Shown: positions 36,387-46,526 of the stretch, piece after piece
How the letters are laid out: every line of letters begins with the position of its first letter
Position numbering within the stretch: position 1 is the first letter of the stretch
Assembly (NCBI GenBank): GCA_964438735.1
Contig: CAYTLW010000001.1
Span: 1-64,000, forward strand
Source of the DNA: CAYTLW01 sp964438735
GTDB lineage: Bacteria; Myxococcota_A; UBA9042
Direction: 5' to 3'
Length of the DNA stretch: 64,000 nt
The notes under the pieces: model-generated
Told to the model about the DNA's origin: nothing
What the model saw: the letters and a program-made list of their open reading frames with translations, nothing else
The model's database searches: none
Made by a program: the position numbers and the translations under genes

Positions 36387-37550
36387 TCAGGCGGCGACCA
36401 GGGTGAGCACCCAGCTCATGCCGATCCACGCACCCACCGCTGAGCCGATACTGGCCGCCATGGCCACCAGCAGCACGCGGGTGAAGGGATTGCGGTACAG
36501 GCCGCCGAAACTCTGCACATCGTCGTTGATTCGTTCGCAATCGGCCACGGTGGGCTTGCGCAGCCACGCTTCCACCGGACCCACCACCATGGCTGTACCC
36601 ACCAGCGGATTGAGCGAGGTGATGGGCGAGCTGAACAGCGAGGTGATGATCGACAGTGGACGCCCGCCGGCGACCGCGGTGAACAAACCCGCGGCGATGG
36701 AGTTGGGCAGGATCCAGGCGTAGATCATCTCTTCGAGGGTGTGGGCCTGGCCCTTCTGCCAGCCCCAGGCGAAGGCGCTGAGGATCACCAGCGGGATGAC
36801 CCACTTCAGCGCGGACAGCCAGCGCGATGGCGGCGGTGTGATGTCCAGTGCCTTGCGATCCACCTGGCGGCCAAACCACTGTTTCATGCCCGGAACGTGA
36901 GCGGCGCCGACGACCGCCACGACGCGCTCGCCGGGCACTTCGTCCAGGCGGGAGGCCATGTAGCGATCCCGTTCGGCGATCAGCGGCTCACCCACCTCCG
37001 GCAGAGCGCGGGCGAACTCGGCCATCATATCGCCCATCTGGCCCTGTTCCTTGAGGCGTTCGATGTCGTCCGCCGAGATCTCGTCGCGGAAGATCAAGCT
37101 CTGCAGGATGGCGCTCAGCAGGGTCAGCTTCTGCCAGAACGAGACGCTCCGCCAGGTGCGCTTGAGCGTAACGTGGATGTCCCGATCGATGAGCTCGAGC
37201 CCGGCGCCGATCTCCTCGGCCTTGCGGACTCCGGCCAACAGCTCGGCGCCCGGTGTCACGCCCAGCTCGCGACCGAGTCGCCGCTGGTAGGCGCCGATGG
37301 CCAGGTTGGCCAGCAGGAAGAGTGTCTTGCCTTCTCGAATCACCTTGAAGATGTCGAGCTTCTGCCACCGCTCCGGATCGGTCAGCGCCTCGTGGCGGGC
37401 CTTGCAGAGCTCGACGCAGACGGTGTCGGGCTGCACTTCATCGATGGTCTGCTTGACGTCTTCGACGCTCGCCGCCGAGACGTGTGCCGTGCCGACCAGC
37501 CACAGGGTACGGCCCTCTTGTTCGATGACGTGAACGGTTTCGGTCGACAT
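36387..37550 (-). CDS. TraB/PrgY-family membrane protein
   Basis: A 387-aa protein of the TraB family (pheromone-shutdown/PrgY-like). GTAHVSAASVED at residues 20-31 and VCVELCKARHEAL carry the first conserved His and the Glu/Arg motif; VVGAAHVPGM holds the second GxxH motif. These resemble GumN/Tiki-like metal-dependent protease elements. Four hydrophobic helices fill the last third: about WVIPLVILSAFAWGW, IYAWILPNSIAAGLF, SPITSLNPLVGTAMVVGPVE, and a C-terminal one. In enterococci a relative shuts down pheromone signalling, but the function in this lineage is unknown. GGAG lies 4 nt before the ATG. The beta-helix gene follows 12 bp downstream, so both may share a transcript. Confidence 0.85.
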   Translation of the reverse strand: MSTETVHVIEQEGRTLWLVGTAHVSAASVEDVKQTIDEVQPDTVCVELCKARHEALTDPERWQKLDIFKVIREGKTLFLLANLAIGAYQRRLGRELGVTPGAELLAGVRKAEEIGAGLELIDRDIHVTLKRTWRSVSFWQKLTLLSAILQSLIFRDEISADDIERLKEQGQMGDMMAEFARALPEVGEPLIAERDRYMASRLDEVPGERVVAVVGAAHVPGMKQWFGRQVDRKALDITPPPSRWLSALKWVIPLVILSAFAWGWQKGQAHTLEEMIYAWILPNSIAAGLFTAVAGGRPLSIITSLFSSPITSLNPLVGTAMVVGPVEAWLRKPTVADCERINDDVQSFGGLYRNPFTRVLLVAMAASIGSAVGAWIGMSWVLTLVAA

Positions 37551-37741
37551 GGGCTCCGCGCTGCCGGCGTCGAGATGCCCGTTACGGGTCGCCCGACCTG
37601 CCGCATGGCAGGCAGGTTGGTACCCGACTCGGGCCGGATTTGCCAGTGCAGATTCACTATTTGGCGGCCGCCACGACATGGCCGGGGTTGCCGCCCTGGC
37701 CATGTATCGTAGACTGCGAAGACCACGGCCCACGGAGGCCC

Positions 37742-38737
37742 ATGCCGCCACCTCTCGCAGATCGACGCGCACGAGTACGAAGCTTCGTGCGCGTCATCGG
37801 CAGCGTGTGCGCGGCAATGAGCCTGGTGATGGGGGGCGCGGCGGCCGGCCAGGCGGCGGCCAAAGGGGCGCCGACCGGACCCCGTGAAGTGAAGAAGAAG
37901 CGCTATACGACGCACATCGACGGACAGACCCGCAAGCGTCTGCGCATTCATTTCCTGAATGCGCCAGAGCTCAAGCGGCGTTTCCGCTACATGGTCTACC
38001 TGCCCCGCGGCGGACTCGTGCCCGGGCGAAAGTACCCCCTGTTGGTGCTGTTGCACGGCCTCGGCGAGCTGCCGCACGGCTGGATCACCCTGGGCAAGGT
38101 GCACAAGATCATCGATCGCCTGGTCGCGGAAGGGCGCATGCCCGCGGGCATCCTCCTGCTGGCGTCGGGCGGCAACGGTTACTGGAGCAACTGGGCCGAC
38201 GGTCGACATCCCTACGGCGATCTTGTGGTGCGCAAGTACCTCGAAGATATGCGCCGGCGTTACCCGATCGCCGACCGGGCGGACCTCACCGCCATCGCCG
38301 GCTGTTCCATGGGCGGCTTCGGCGCATTGTCGTTGGGCCTGCAATACCCCGAGTTGTTCGGCTTCGTCGTCGCGTTGAGCGCGACCGACATGCAGATCGC
38401 GGTCAAGCGCGCGCCCTGGCGACGACTTTACCGACGGCTGGTTGGTCCACCGCCCAACGGCATGGCCGTGGAGCGCATCAACCCGCGCCACCTGGTGCTG
38501 CGCGGCCATGGCTCGCCCGGGCAGCGATTCCTGTTGATCTATGGCGCCCGCGAGGGGCCGAAATTCGGCGAGGGGACCGAACGCGTTGGCCACGCCATGC
38601 GGCTGCGGGGCCTCAACGTCGAGGTCATGCGGGTGCCGAACGCCGGCCATGGCTGGCGATCCGCCTGGGCACGGTCGCATCCCTGGTGGATCAATGCCCT
38701 GGCGGAGCACTGGACTCGGGCCTCAAAAGAGCCATAG
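37742..38737 (+). CDS. Secreted esterase, EstD/FrmB-like alpha/beta hydrolase
   Basis: A 331-aa alpha/beta hydrolase with an N-terminal signal sequence (VIGSVCAAMSLVMGGAAAGQ, cleavage near QAAA). YPLLVLLHGLGE forms the oxyanion strand, GCSMGGFGAL holds the nucleophile Ser, and GHGWRSAW the catalytic His. The putative acid lies between them, near YGAREGPKFGEG. It resembles putative esterase PF00756 members (S-formylglutathione hydrolase, antigen 85), but lacks the GSH-dependent context and is exported, so a cell-envelope ester substrate is likelier. GGAGG (37733-37737) 4 nt before ATG selects this start. It lies 43 bp upstream of the 1991-aa lipoprotein gene, on the same strand. Confidence 0.85.
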   Translation: MPPPLADRRARVRSFVRVIGSVCAAMSLVMGGAAAGQAAAKGAPTGPREVKKKRYTTHIDGQTRKRLRIHFLNAPELKRRFRYMVYLPRGGLVPGRKYPLLVLLHGLGELPHGWITLGKVHKIIDRLVAEGRMPAGILLLASGGNGYWSNWADGRHPYGDLVVRKYLEDMRRRYPIADRADLTAIAGCSMGGFGALSLGLQYPELFGFVVALSATDMQIAVKRAPWRRLYRRLVGPPPNGMAVERINPRHLVLRGHGSPGQRFLLIYGAREGPKFGEGTERVGHAMRLRGLNVEVMRVPNAGHGWRSAWARSHPWWINALAEHWTRASKEP

Positions 38738-38779
38738 TCCAGCACAGGAATTGGCTATCTTTGTGCAAGGAAGGTCCCT

Positions 38780-41700
38780 ATGACGCGCTCGTCTCCTGCC
38801 GGCTTGCTCCTGGTCGCCTTGCTGGTCGGGTGTGGCGAACCCGCTCCTGAGGGAGGCACCGACGTTGCGGTCGGCGACGTCGCCGAAGTCGACGACCTCG
38901 GCGGTGATGCAGCGCAGTGCAAGCTGGACGCCGATTGCCCGGAGACTGGCGATCCCTGTCTCGCGGCCCGCTGCACCGACAGCGGCCAATGCGGCGTCTT
39001 CGATCGCGACGGACTGACCTGTGACGATGGCGTGCCCTGCACCGTCGACACCGCTTGTGCCAAGGGCAAATGCGCCGGCGGAGTCAACCTCTGCGATTGC
39101 AAGGCCGACGCCGACTGCGCCGATGCCGCCCTCGACCCCTGCCAGGGCGCGCCATATTGCAACAAGAAGAAGTTGCCCTGGCGCTGTGCCAGCAACCCCG
39201 CCAGCGTCGTCGTCTGTGATGGGTCCAAGGACGGCCCATGCAGCCACAACGCCTGCACACCGGACACCGGCAAATGCGCCCCCGTCTTCGGCGTCGATGG
39301 CAGCGCATGCGAAGATGGCGATCCGTGCACACAGGCCGAGCAATGCGCCGCCGGCAAATGCGTGGCCAAGGCCAACGTCTGCCCGTGCGCCGTCGACTCC
39401 GATTGCACCGAGTTTGACGACGGCAACCCCTGCAACGGCAAGTGGTTCTGCGATGCCGCAGCCTTCCCACGCGTGTGCAAACTCAACCAGGCGTCGGTGG
39501 TCAACTGCAGCGACGATGGGGACACAGCCTGCAAGAAGAACACCTGCCAGATGGTCGACGGTTCCTGCGCCATGACCGCGCTGCCGGATGCCACGAAATG
39601 CGATGATGGCGACCCCTGCACAAATGGCGATGCGTGCAAAGCCGGCGCCTGCGCCGCGGGGCCCCAGGACACCTGCACCTGCGCCTCGAATTCAGACTGC
39701 GTAGCCGAGGATGATGGCGACCTGTGCAACGGTACGCTGTACTGCGACCTGGCCATGAAGAAGCCGGCCTGCAAGCCGAACCCGGCCTCGGTGGTCAACT
39801 GCATCTCGGTCAATGACACCGCCTGCCTGGTCAACGTCTGTTACCCCAAGGTGGGCATCTGCCAGCCGACGCCCATTGAGTCGACGGAGCCCGACTGTGC
39901 GGTGGGCAAGTACCCGGACGGCACGTGCAAGCGCAAGCTGTTGCCCGCTGGCAAGACCAGCGGCAAGGTGCACACCTGCAAGGCCGGCAATCCCTGCACC
40001 GAGGATGACGTGTGCAAGGGCGGCGCGTGCGTCGGCGGCACCGACATCTGCGCCTGCACATCAGATGCCGGCTGTGAGGCCAAATTCGGCGATGGCGACG
40101 CCTGCAATGGCAAGCTGTTCTGCAATCAGCAGACGAAGCTATGCGCGCTGAATCCGGCCACGGTGATCAACTGCCCGTCGGCCAAAAACACCGATTGCGG
40201 CAAGAACGCGTGCGATGCCGACAAGGGCGTCTGCGTGGTGACGGCGGTCGGCAAGGCCAAGCAGGTCTGTGCCAAGCCTGCCGGTGGCGGTGCCGAGGTC
40301 TGCAAGTGGCAGGTCAAGGCCGCTGGAGAACCGACAGGCAGCGATCTGCCCTGCGACGATGCGGATAACTGCACGACCGGCGAGACGTGCGATAGCAAGG
40401 GGCTGTGCAGCGGCGGCACCTTCACCTGCGATTGCAAGAAGGACTCCGAGTGCGCGGCCAAGGATGATGGCGACCTGTGCAACGGCATCATGTTCTGCAA
40501 CAAGGCCAAGACGCCCTCCATCTGCGAGCACAATCCGGCCACCGTGATCTCTTGCAAGTCCGTCGACGACGATACGTGCATCAAGAATGCGTGCGCGGCC
40601 AAGACCGGCACCTGCCAGCTGTCACCGGTGGAAAACACCTTCAAGGCCTGCACCAAAGGCGGCGCCGGCAAGGACGTCTGCACATGGAAGCTGCGACCCG
40701 CAGGTGATCCGCCGGGTGTCGTCTTCTGCGATGACGGCAACAAGTGCACGGCCAAGGGGCTCTGCAAAGGCGGCACCTGCGCCGCAGGGGCGATGATCTG
40801 CGAGTGCGTCAAGGACGCCGACTGCGAATCCAAGGACGACGGCAATAAGTGCAATGGCACCCTGTATTGCGACAAGTCCGGCAAGACGCCCAAGTGTGCG
40901 CTCAATCCCGCCAGCGTGGTGGTCTGCAACAAGGATCCGGGGTCGATCTGCCTGACGGCGGCCTGCAACAAGGCCACGGGCGGCTGCGGCGTGGTCGCCC
41001 ACAACGAGGACAAGCCCTGCAGCGATGGCAGCAAATGCACCGCGGGCGATGCCTGCCAGGCGGGCAAATGCGCAGGCAAGCTGGTCGATTGCGACGACGG
41101 CAGCAAATGCACCGCCGACAGCTGTGCGGCCAAGACCGGCTGCGCCTACGAGCTCAGCAATTGTTCCGATGGCAACGCCTGTACGGCGGACCAATGCGAT
41201 CCCAAGACCGGTAAGTGCCAATTCGTCACCAAGCCCCTGGACGGCACCACCTGCAACGCCGACGGCAGCGCATGCACGGTCAACGACGCCTGCATGGCGG
41301 GCACCTGCAAGGTGGGCTCGCCAGTCAAATGCGAGATCGTGGTGGGGGAGTGCGAGAAGGCCAGTTGTGTGTCGTTGAACGCCAACAACTTCAAGTGTGT
41401 CAAGACGTTGAAGCCCGAAGGGGCGCCCTGCCCCGATGACGCCGGCTGCACCATCGGCGCCACCTGTAAAGCCGGCGAATGCCAACAGGGCGACAAGGAC
41501 AAGCTCAGCAACAAGGTCTGGTCGGTGGTCGGCGGCGGTGGTCAACTCGGGGCCGTTGTCGCCAATCCAGACGCCACGTTGGTCGCGGTCGGTGGCCGTT
41601 GGACGGGCAAGCAGGAGGCGCCGACCACAAGCGCCTGGTGGGTCGCGCAGGGCCTGGCGGCGGGCGGCGGGGGCTGGTCTGCAAAGTTCGCCGCGGTGAA

Positions 41701-44700
41701 GGGACATGTCGGGCATCGGGCGACGGGTATTGAGCGCCTGGCCGATGGCGGTCTGCTGGTGGCCGGCGGGTCGTCTGAACCCGGCTTCGGGCTGAACGCG
41801 CGTCTGGCCCGCCTGACCGGCGGCGGCTCCATCCAGTGGAGCAAACACTATGGCAAGGCCAACGTCGACGAAGCCGCCCTGGGGTTGGCGGCGCGGGCCA
41901 ACGGCAGCGCGATGCTCGTCGGCTACCGCGTGGTGGCCGGCAAGCGTACGCCGCACGTCTGGCGCATCGCCGCCAGCGGCCAATTTGCTGCAGAGAGCAG
42001 CCTGGATAAGTGGCGCGGCGAGGCAAGGGCGGTGGCCTTGGATGCGGCCGGGTTGGCCGCCGTCTACATGACCGCCAAGGGATTCGCGGGCAAGCAGCGC
42101 GGCCGGTTGGTGGTGCTGGACCTCAAGGGCGCGGTCGTGGCCGACGTGCTGGTCGGCGACAAGGCGTGGCACGAGGCCCGGGCGGTGGCCATGATGCCCG
42201 GCGGTGGTTGGCTGTTGGCCGGCTCGTTCAGCGATCCGACGACCGGCAACGAGATGCGACCATGGGTGGTGCGCACCACCGACAACCACCTGCCGCGCTG
42301 GCAGGTACACGGCAAGGCCCAGGGCAGCGCACACTCGGTCGTGGTCGATGCCGGTCAGCGTATCCGGCTGGCGGGTAGTTCCAATCTGTCTGGCAGCAAC
42401 GCCGACTTCTGGCTGCAGTCCATGGACGCGTTGGGCAACGTGCATTGGGATCGGCACATAGATGGCAGCCTGAAGGATGATGGCCAGGCGCTCGCCGCCA
42501 CATCCGATGGTGGTCTGGTCCTGGTTGGCGGTCGCGGCATCGCGGGCGTATCACAGGGCGCTGTTCTGCGCATGGACGCCTGGGGCCACACCTCGTGTGA
42601 TGCCGCTGGTGTTTGCATGGCCAAGGCGGCAACGGAATGCGACGACCAGGAAGCGTGCACGTTTGACGACTGCTTGCCGGTCGGCGGCTGCAGCAACGCC
42701 AGTGGCGATGGGTTGTCTTGCAATCCCGACGACGGCTGCGCGACTGGTGGCACCTGCGCCAAGGGGCAATGCGTGCCCGCGGGCGACGGCAAGCTCTTCG
42801 GCAAGACGTGGGTAGAGGGCACGCTGGTCGCCTACAACGGCGTGAAGGCGCTCGCCGATGGTGTGATCGTGGCCGGCAACACGGTGGGCCAGAAGCGAGG
42901 CTCAGCGACCCTGACCCGAATCGATGGCGCTGGTAAACGGCTCTGGCACGCCAAGGTGTTCCACCAACCGGACAAGTACCAGTACGAACACAGGCCCATT
43001 GTGGGCACTTCGGTGCTGCCGGCTGCGGGCGGGGGGTATTTCCTCGCCGGCCACTTCTGGCGTGGACAGATCCTGTCCAACGGCCAACCCAACTACGCCC
43101 TGTACAAGGGCGCGTGGATCAACCAGCTGGCCTTGACGAACAAGGACGGCAAGTTGGTGTGGCTCAAGACCATCCAAGACACCTTCCCCTTCGACAGTGT
43201 GGCGCGCACTTTGCTGCCCTATCCAGATGGCACGCTGGCGGTGGTCGGCCGGCACCATGATCGGGCCGTGGTGAATCGCATCAAGCCCACAGCGGCGCTT
43301 GTCTGGGGCACGGAACTCAATCTGTCCGGACGACGTGCCGAGGGCCATGCCGCGGTGGTGGTGACCGGCGGTTCGACCGTGGTGGCCGGCAGCGTGCGTT
43401 GGTACAATCCCTTCGAAGACGCCAAGAACTTCGATGGGCCGCCCGACGGGCTCGTATTCAAGCTCGACAACGCCGGCAAGGTCACCTGGCAACGCCGGCT
43501 CGTGGGCGCCGGAGATGGCCAACTGGACGCGGTCTGCAGCGACGGTGAGGGCGGGGTCTACGCCGGCGGTCACCACATTTTATCGGGCAAGGTGCGCTCC
43601 TGGCTCATCCGGGTCGCTCCCAATGGCCAGGTGCTCTGGCAGAGGTTCGGCCTCGGCAAGAACGCACACCGGATCAAGGGTCTCGCACGACGCAGCGATG
43701 GCAGCGTGCTGGTCGGCGGGCAGGCGACGTTGGACATTATCGACAAGGCCTGGTTGCGGGTGGTGACTCCCGCTGGCGCGACGGTCTGGGATCGTACCCA
43801 CCTGATCGGCAACGTGACGCGCGTTGGCGACAACCCGCTCGCGCTGTTGGCCAAAGACGAGGCGGTGATGGTCGCCACCGCGGTGGTAGCTGGCAAGGAG
43901 GGCGGCGCCCAGCTGCGGTTGGATAGCTGGGGCAACGCCAACTGCAAGCAGCTCGGCAAGTGCCACCCCGGCGGAGCCCTGCCGTGCAAGGACGCCGATC
44001 CCTGCACCCTGGACAGTTGCGACGCGGCCAAGGGCTGCACATTCACCCCGCATGAGTGCGACGATGGCAACGCCTGTACGGTCGATTCCTGCGCCAAAGA
44101 GACCGGTTGCAAACACGCCGCGGTGGACTGCAAGGATGGCGATGCCTGCTCCATGGACACCTGCGACCCCGTTGCGGGCTGCCAGCATCCGCCGCTGCGC
44201 TGCCCGGCGGGCAACCCCTGTACAGCCAGCAAGAAGACCTGCAAGGAGGCGCCCGCATGCGATGGCCAGCTTCATGACGGGCGCTGCTTGAAGGCCTACG
44301 ACAAGGACCTGTCCTGGTTTGAGGCTCGGCACTTCTGCGCCGGCCAGGGGCGCCACCTGGCGGTCGTGCGCAGCGAAGCGGATAACGTGGCCATGCGAGC
44401 GTTGGTGGAGAATACGTGCACGCTCAATACCAACCTCTGGCTGGGCGTGTGGCAGGACAAGTCCACCGGCGCCACCTGGTGGCTGACCACGGGTGAGAAG
44501 GCGACCTGGTTTGGCTGGCCCAAGGGCAAGAAGATCTACGTCACCAAGAGCAACGCGGCGGTCCTGCAGTTCGCCAATGGTCTTTGGACCACGTACGCGA
44601 CCACGGCGAAGGCGAAAGCCTGCTTCATCTGCGAGGGGTTTGTCGGCACCTGCACCGTGTCGTCGGCCAACGAGGGCAACACCTGCACCGGCAACGGTGG

Positions 44701-44755
44701 TTCGGGGTGGACCTGCAAGTCGGGTAAATGCTGCGCCAAGTACTACTGTCTGTAG
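38780..44755 (+). CDS. Giant Cys-rich lipoprotein with propeller-like segments and a C-type-lectin-like domain
   Basis: A 1991-aa lipoprotein (lipobox LVGC). A first Cys-rich block (to about residue 910) carries CDDGxxCTxxDxC repeats like those of the 3029-aa protein, plus units of the form DDGDLCNGTLYCD. A propeller-like segment (nt 41515-42590) follows with delta-60-type repeats such as DGGLLVAGGS and PGGGWLLAGSF. Then come a short Cys block, a second propeller segment (42800-43960), a third Cys block, and a C-type-lectin-like domain (about 44266-44640) with WFEARHFCAGQGRHLAVV, NLWLGVWQD and CFICEGF. The QPD/EPN calcium-sugar motif is not evident. The duplication suggests assembly from modules. 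It is probably surface exposed; the ligand is unknown. AAGGAAGG precedes the ATG. Confidence 0.88.
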   Translation: MTRSSPAGLLLVALLVGCGEPAPEGGTDVAVGDVAEVDDLGGDAAQCKLDADCPETGDPCLAARCTDSGQCGVFDRDGLTCDDGVPCTVDTACAKGKCAGGVNLCDCKADADCADAALDPCQGAPYCNKKKLPWRCASNPASVVVCDGSKDGPCSHNACTPDTGKCAPVFGVDGSACEDGDPCTQAEQCAAGKCVAKANVCPCAVDSDCTEFDDGNPCNGKWFCDAAAFPRVCKLNQASVVNCSDDGDTACKKNTCQMVDGSCAMTALPDATKCDDGDPCTNGDACKAGACAAGPQDTCTCASNSDCVAEDDGDLCNGTLYCDLAMKKPACKPNPASVVNCISVNDTACLVNVCYPKVGICQPTPIESTEPDCAVGKYPDGTCKRKLLPAGKTSGKVHTCKAGNPCTEDDVCKGGACVGGTDICACTSDAGCEAKFGDGDACNGKLFCNQQTKLCALNPATVINCPSAKNTDCGKNACDADKGVCVVTAVGKAKQVCAKPAGGGAEVCKWQVKAAGEPTGSDLPCDDADNCTTGETCDSKGLCSGGTFTCDCKKDSECAAKDDGDLCNGIMFCNKAKTPSICEHNPATVISCKSVDDDTCIKNACAAKTGTCQLSPVENTFKACTKGGAGKDVCTWKLRPAGDPPGVVFCDDGNKCTAKGLCKGGTCAAGAMICECVKDADCESKDDGNKCNGTLYCDKSGKTPKCALNPASVVVCNKDPGSICLTAACNKATGGCGVVAHNEDKPCSDGSKCTAGDACQAGKCAGKLVDCDDGSKCTADSCAAKTGCAYELSNCSDGNACTADQCDPKTGKCQFVTKPLDGTTCNADGSACTVNDACMAGTCKVGSPVKCEIVVGECEKASCVSLNANNFKCVKTLKPEGAPCPDDAGCTIGATCKAGECQQGDKDKLSNKVWSVVGGGGQLGAVVANPDATLVAVGGRWTGKQEAPTTSAWWVAQGLAAGGGGWSAKFAAVKGHVGHRATGIERLADGGLLVAGGSSEPGFGLNARLARLTGGGSIQWSKHYGKANVDEAALGLAARANGSAMLVGYRVVAGKRTPHVWRIAASGQFAAESSLDKWRGEARAVALDAAGLAAVYMTAKGFAGKQRGRLVVLDLKGAVVADVLVGDKAWHEARAVAMMPGGGWLLAGSFSDPTTGNEMRPWVVRTTDNHLPRWQVHGKAQGSAHSVVVDAGQRIRLAGSSNLSGSNADFWLQSMDALGNVHWDRHIDGSLKDDGQALAATSDGGLVLVGGRGIAGVSQGAVLRMDAWGHTSCDAAGVCMAKAATECDDQEACTFDDCLPVGGCSNASGDGLSCNPDDGCATGGTCAKGQCVPAGDGKLFGKTWVEGTLVAYNGVKALADGVIVAGNTVGQKRGSATLTRIDGAGKRLWHAKVFHQPDKYQYEHRPIVGTSVLPAAGGGYFLAGHFWRGQILSNGQPNYALYKGAWINQLALTNKDGKLVWLKTIQDTFPFDSVARTLLPYPDGTLAVVGRHHDRAVVNRIKPTAALVWGTELNLSGRRAEGHAAVVVTGGSTVVAGSVRWYNPFEDAKNFDGPPDGLVFKLDNAGKVTWQRRLVGAGDGQLDAVCSDGEGGVYAGGHHILSGKVRSWLIRVAPNGQVLWQRFGLGKNAHRIKGLARRSDGSVLVGGQATLDIIDKAWLRVVTPAGATVWDRTHLIGNVTRVGDNPLALLAKDEAVMVATAVVAGKEGGAQLRLDSWGNANCKQLGKCHPGGALPCKDADPCTLDSCDAAKGCTFTPHECDDGNACTVDSCAKETGCKHAAVDCKDGDACSMDTCDPVAGCQHPPLRCPAGNPCTASKKTCKEAPACDGQLHDGRCLKAYDKDLSWFEARHFCAGQGRHLAVVRSEADNVAMRALVENTCTLNTNLWLGVWQDKSTGATWWLTTGEKATWFGWPKGKKIYVTKSNAAVLQFANGLWTTYATTAKAKACFICEGFVGTCTVSSANEGNTCTGNGGSGWTCKSGKCCAKYYCL

Positions 44756-44786
44756 CGTCTCAGAGAAGGGGCTCGGCGGCGCCGAC

Positions 44787-46020
44787 TCAGTGCCAGAAAC
44801 CCATGCCGAGCGACCAGTTTCTGTACCCCGGCGCCACATCGGCCACTGCCGACAAGCTCCAATCCCAGAACACCGTGATGCGCACATCGGCGCCGGCCAC
44901 GAGATGGGGTCGTCCGACGGCACTCTCGAAACGGCTGGGCTCGAAGTAGGCGCCGCCGCGCACGCGCAGGCGGTTGGGCAGCACCTCGGACTCCGCTCCA
45001 GCCCGCACCGATACTGCTGTGCCGCGACCGGAGGACAGCGGCTGGTCGGCGAGGTAGCTGAGCACTCCGATGGCGTCGTCGTCCACGCTGCCCGTGATCT
45101 CCAGGTCGGCGGTGACCAGGACATAGCGTCGATCGGCGTCGCCGGCGGGCGGTGGACGTTCGCCGTAGGTGGGGGTCGCGTTGGCGGGTTTGGGGCCGAA
45201 GAGGTAGCTGAACCCCATGGCGAACGAGCCGCCGACCAGGATGGCCCGTGGCGTCTGCCAATTGCCGAGCTCCAGGGTCTCCACGTGGTCGACCCTGGCC
45301 AGGCGCGAGGCGTTGGCCTGGTTGAGCTCCACCGGCCAGCGGAGGGTGCAGCCCAGTCGGTAACGTTGCTCCTTGGGCGCGAAGAGAACCCCAACGCCGC
45401 CCAGCAGGGAGGCTTCGGCCAGGGAGACTCCTTCTTGTGCGACGACCTCCTCATCGACTATCGAGTCCAGACGGAGCTCCGCTGTGCTGCCGCTGAGACC
45501 GGCGCCCAATACCAGTTCACCATCGGAGAAGGCGTACGCCATGCCCACGCCGCCCAGGGTGTGCCCATAGTTGAAGGTCGCATCACGGCCCAACGGATCG
45601 ACCGCCGGAACCCCCGAAATCCTGGGTCCGGATCGCCAGGCCGATGCCGAAACGACCGAACTTGAGGTCGAAAGCGAATTGAATCGCGTTGGCTCTGGAT
45701 AATTCCGGCGTCGACCCGCTCATGTCGTAGTCGACGCCGCTGTCCAAGATGGTGAAGTAGCTTAAGTTGAAGTCCCAGTCATACCAGTCGTGCGCAAACG
45801 CCGCTTCGCGCACGGCGTAGGAGGCCGGATTGGACATATGACCGGCCGCGCCTTCGGCGATGGCCACATAGGCGCCCCCAAGCCCGACGACTCGAGAAGC
45901 GTTGACCAATGGACCCTGGTAGAAGTCGATGGCCGGCCGTGCCGCTTGCGCTTGAACCGCAAACGTCGACGTGAGGCAGACGGCCACAAGAGCACTGACA
46001 AGGCGCACGGAAAGGCTCAA
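44787..46020 (-). pseudogene. Outer-membrane barrel protein interrupted by a +1 frameshift in a G5 run
   Basis: Two abutting minus-strand frames make one protein. The upstream part has a signal peptide (ending AVQAQA) and strands such as GLGGAYVAIAEGAAGHMSNP, recalling FadL/PorV-type barrels. It runs into a stop after RTQDFGGSGGRSVGP. The downstream part (stop at 44787) starts GRDATFNYGHTLGG and ends in a typical aromatic barrel terminus (GMGFWH). Removing one G from the GGGGG run (complement of 45611-45615) yields the smooth junction TQDFGVPAVDPLGRDAT and a complete protein of about 410 aa. The start is TTG at 46020 (TTGA overlap with the cytochrome stop) or GTG at 46008. This could be a real pseudogene, a phase-variable tract, or a sequencing error. 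Confidence 0.75.
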
Positions 46021-46436
46021 CGGAGCGCAGCCAGCCAGCGAACCACGCGATCGAGCTGGCTCAGGCTGCCCTGGAATCGACTTGGATGGGCGCGACCGCG
46101 GACTCGTGCCCTGCCGCGGAGGTAGTTTCGCAGCCACGGCGCCTTCCGCTTGCGGCCGGTGATCGACAGGTCGGTCACCCTGCCCTTCCTGCGGGCGCTG
46201 GCGGCGACGCGCTGGCTGCGTACGGTGTGGCAGTCGTTGCAACGCATCCGGATGAAGAGTTGGCGACTCATGGGATTGGGTCTGGCCGCTGGCGGACGAG
46301 TCTTTTCGGGTCGTTGACGGCGTCGTTCTGCTGCGTCCGATCCGGACGCCGGTTTGGCGTTCGCCGGCATGGAGCCGGCCATGGCCAAGGCCAGCAAGGT
46401 GCCGATCACCGTTTGCAGCAACGCGCGTCCCTTCAT
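46017..46436 (-). CDS. Small monoheme c-type cytochrome-like protein
   Basis: A 139-aa exported protein with signal peptide MKGRALLQTVIGTLLALAMA (cleavage near ANA). A Pro/Arg-rich linker is followed by a single heme-attachment motif CNDCH. The C-terminal LITGRK-like segment, APWLRNYLRG and SQLDRVVRWLAAL match the end of class I cytochrome c domains. A Met heme ligand is not obvious. AGGGAG 8 nt before ATG 46436 chooses this start over a longer basic leader. It sits 90 bp downstream of the GMC flavoprotein and is a plausible electron acceptor for it, like subunit II of membrane-bound gluconate/fructose dehydrogenases. Confidence 0.75.
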   Translation of the reverse strand: MKGRALLQTVIGTLLALAMAGSMPANAKPASGSDAAERRRQRPEKTRPPAARPNPMSRQLFIRMRCNDCHTVRSQRVAASARRKGRVTDLSITGRKRKAPWLRNYLRGRARVRGRAHPSRFQGSLSQLDRVVRWLAALR

Positions 46437-46526
46437 GCTCCAACTCCCTGGCATCACCGTACACCGCGCGTCCACCCTGCGACGACGCGCCAGGACGCGT
46501 CTCGATTCGGCCAACGGAATCCTTCG

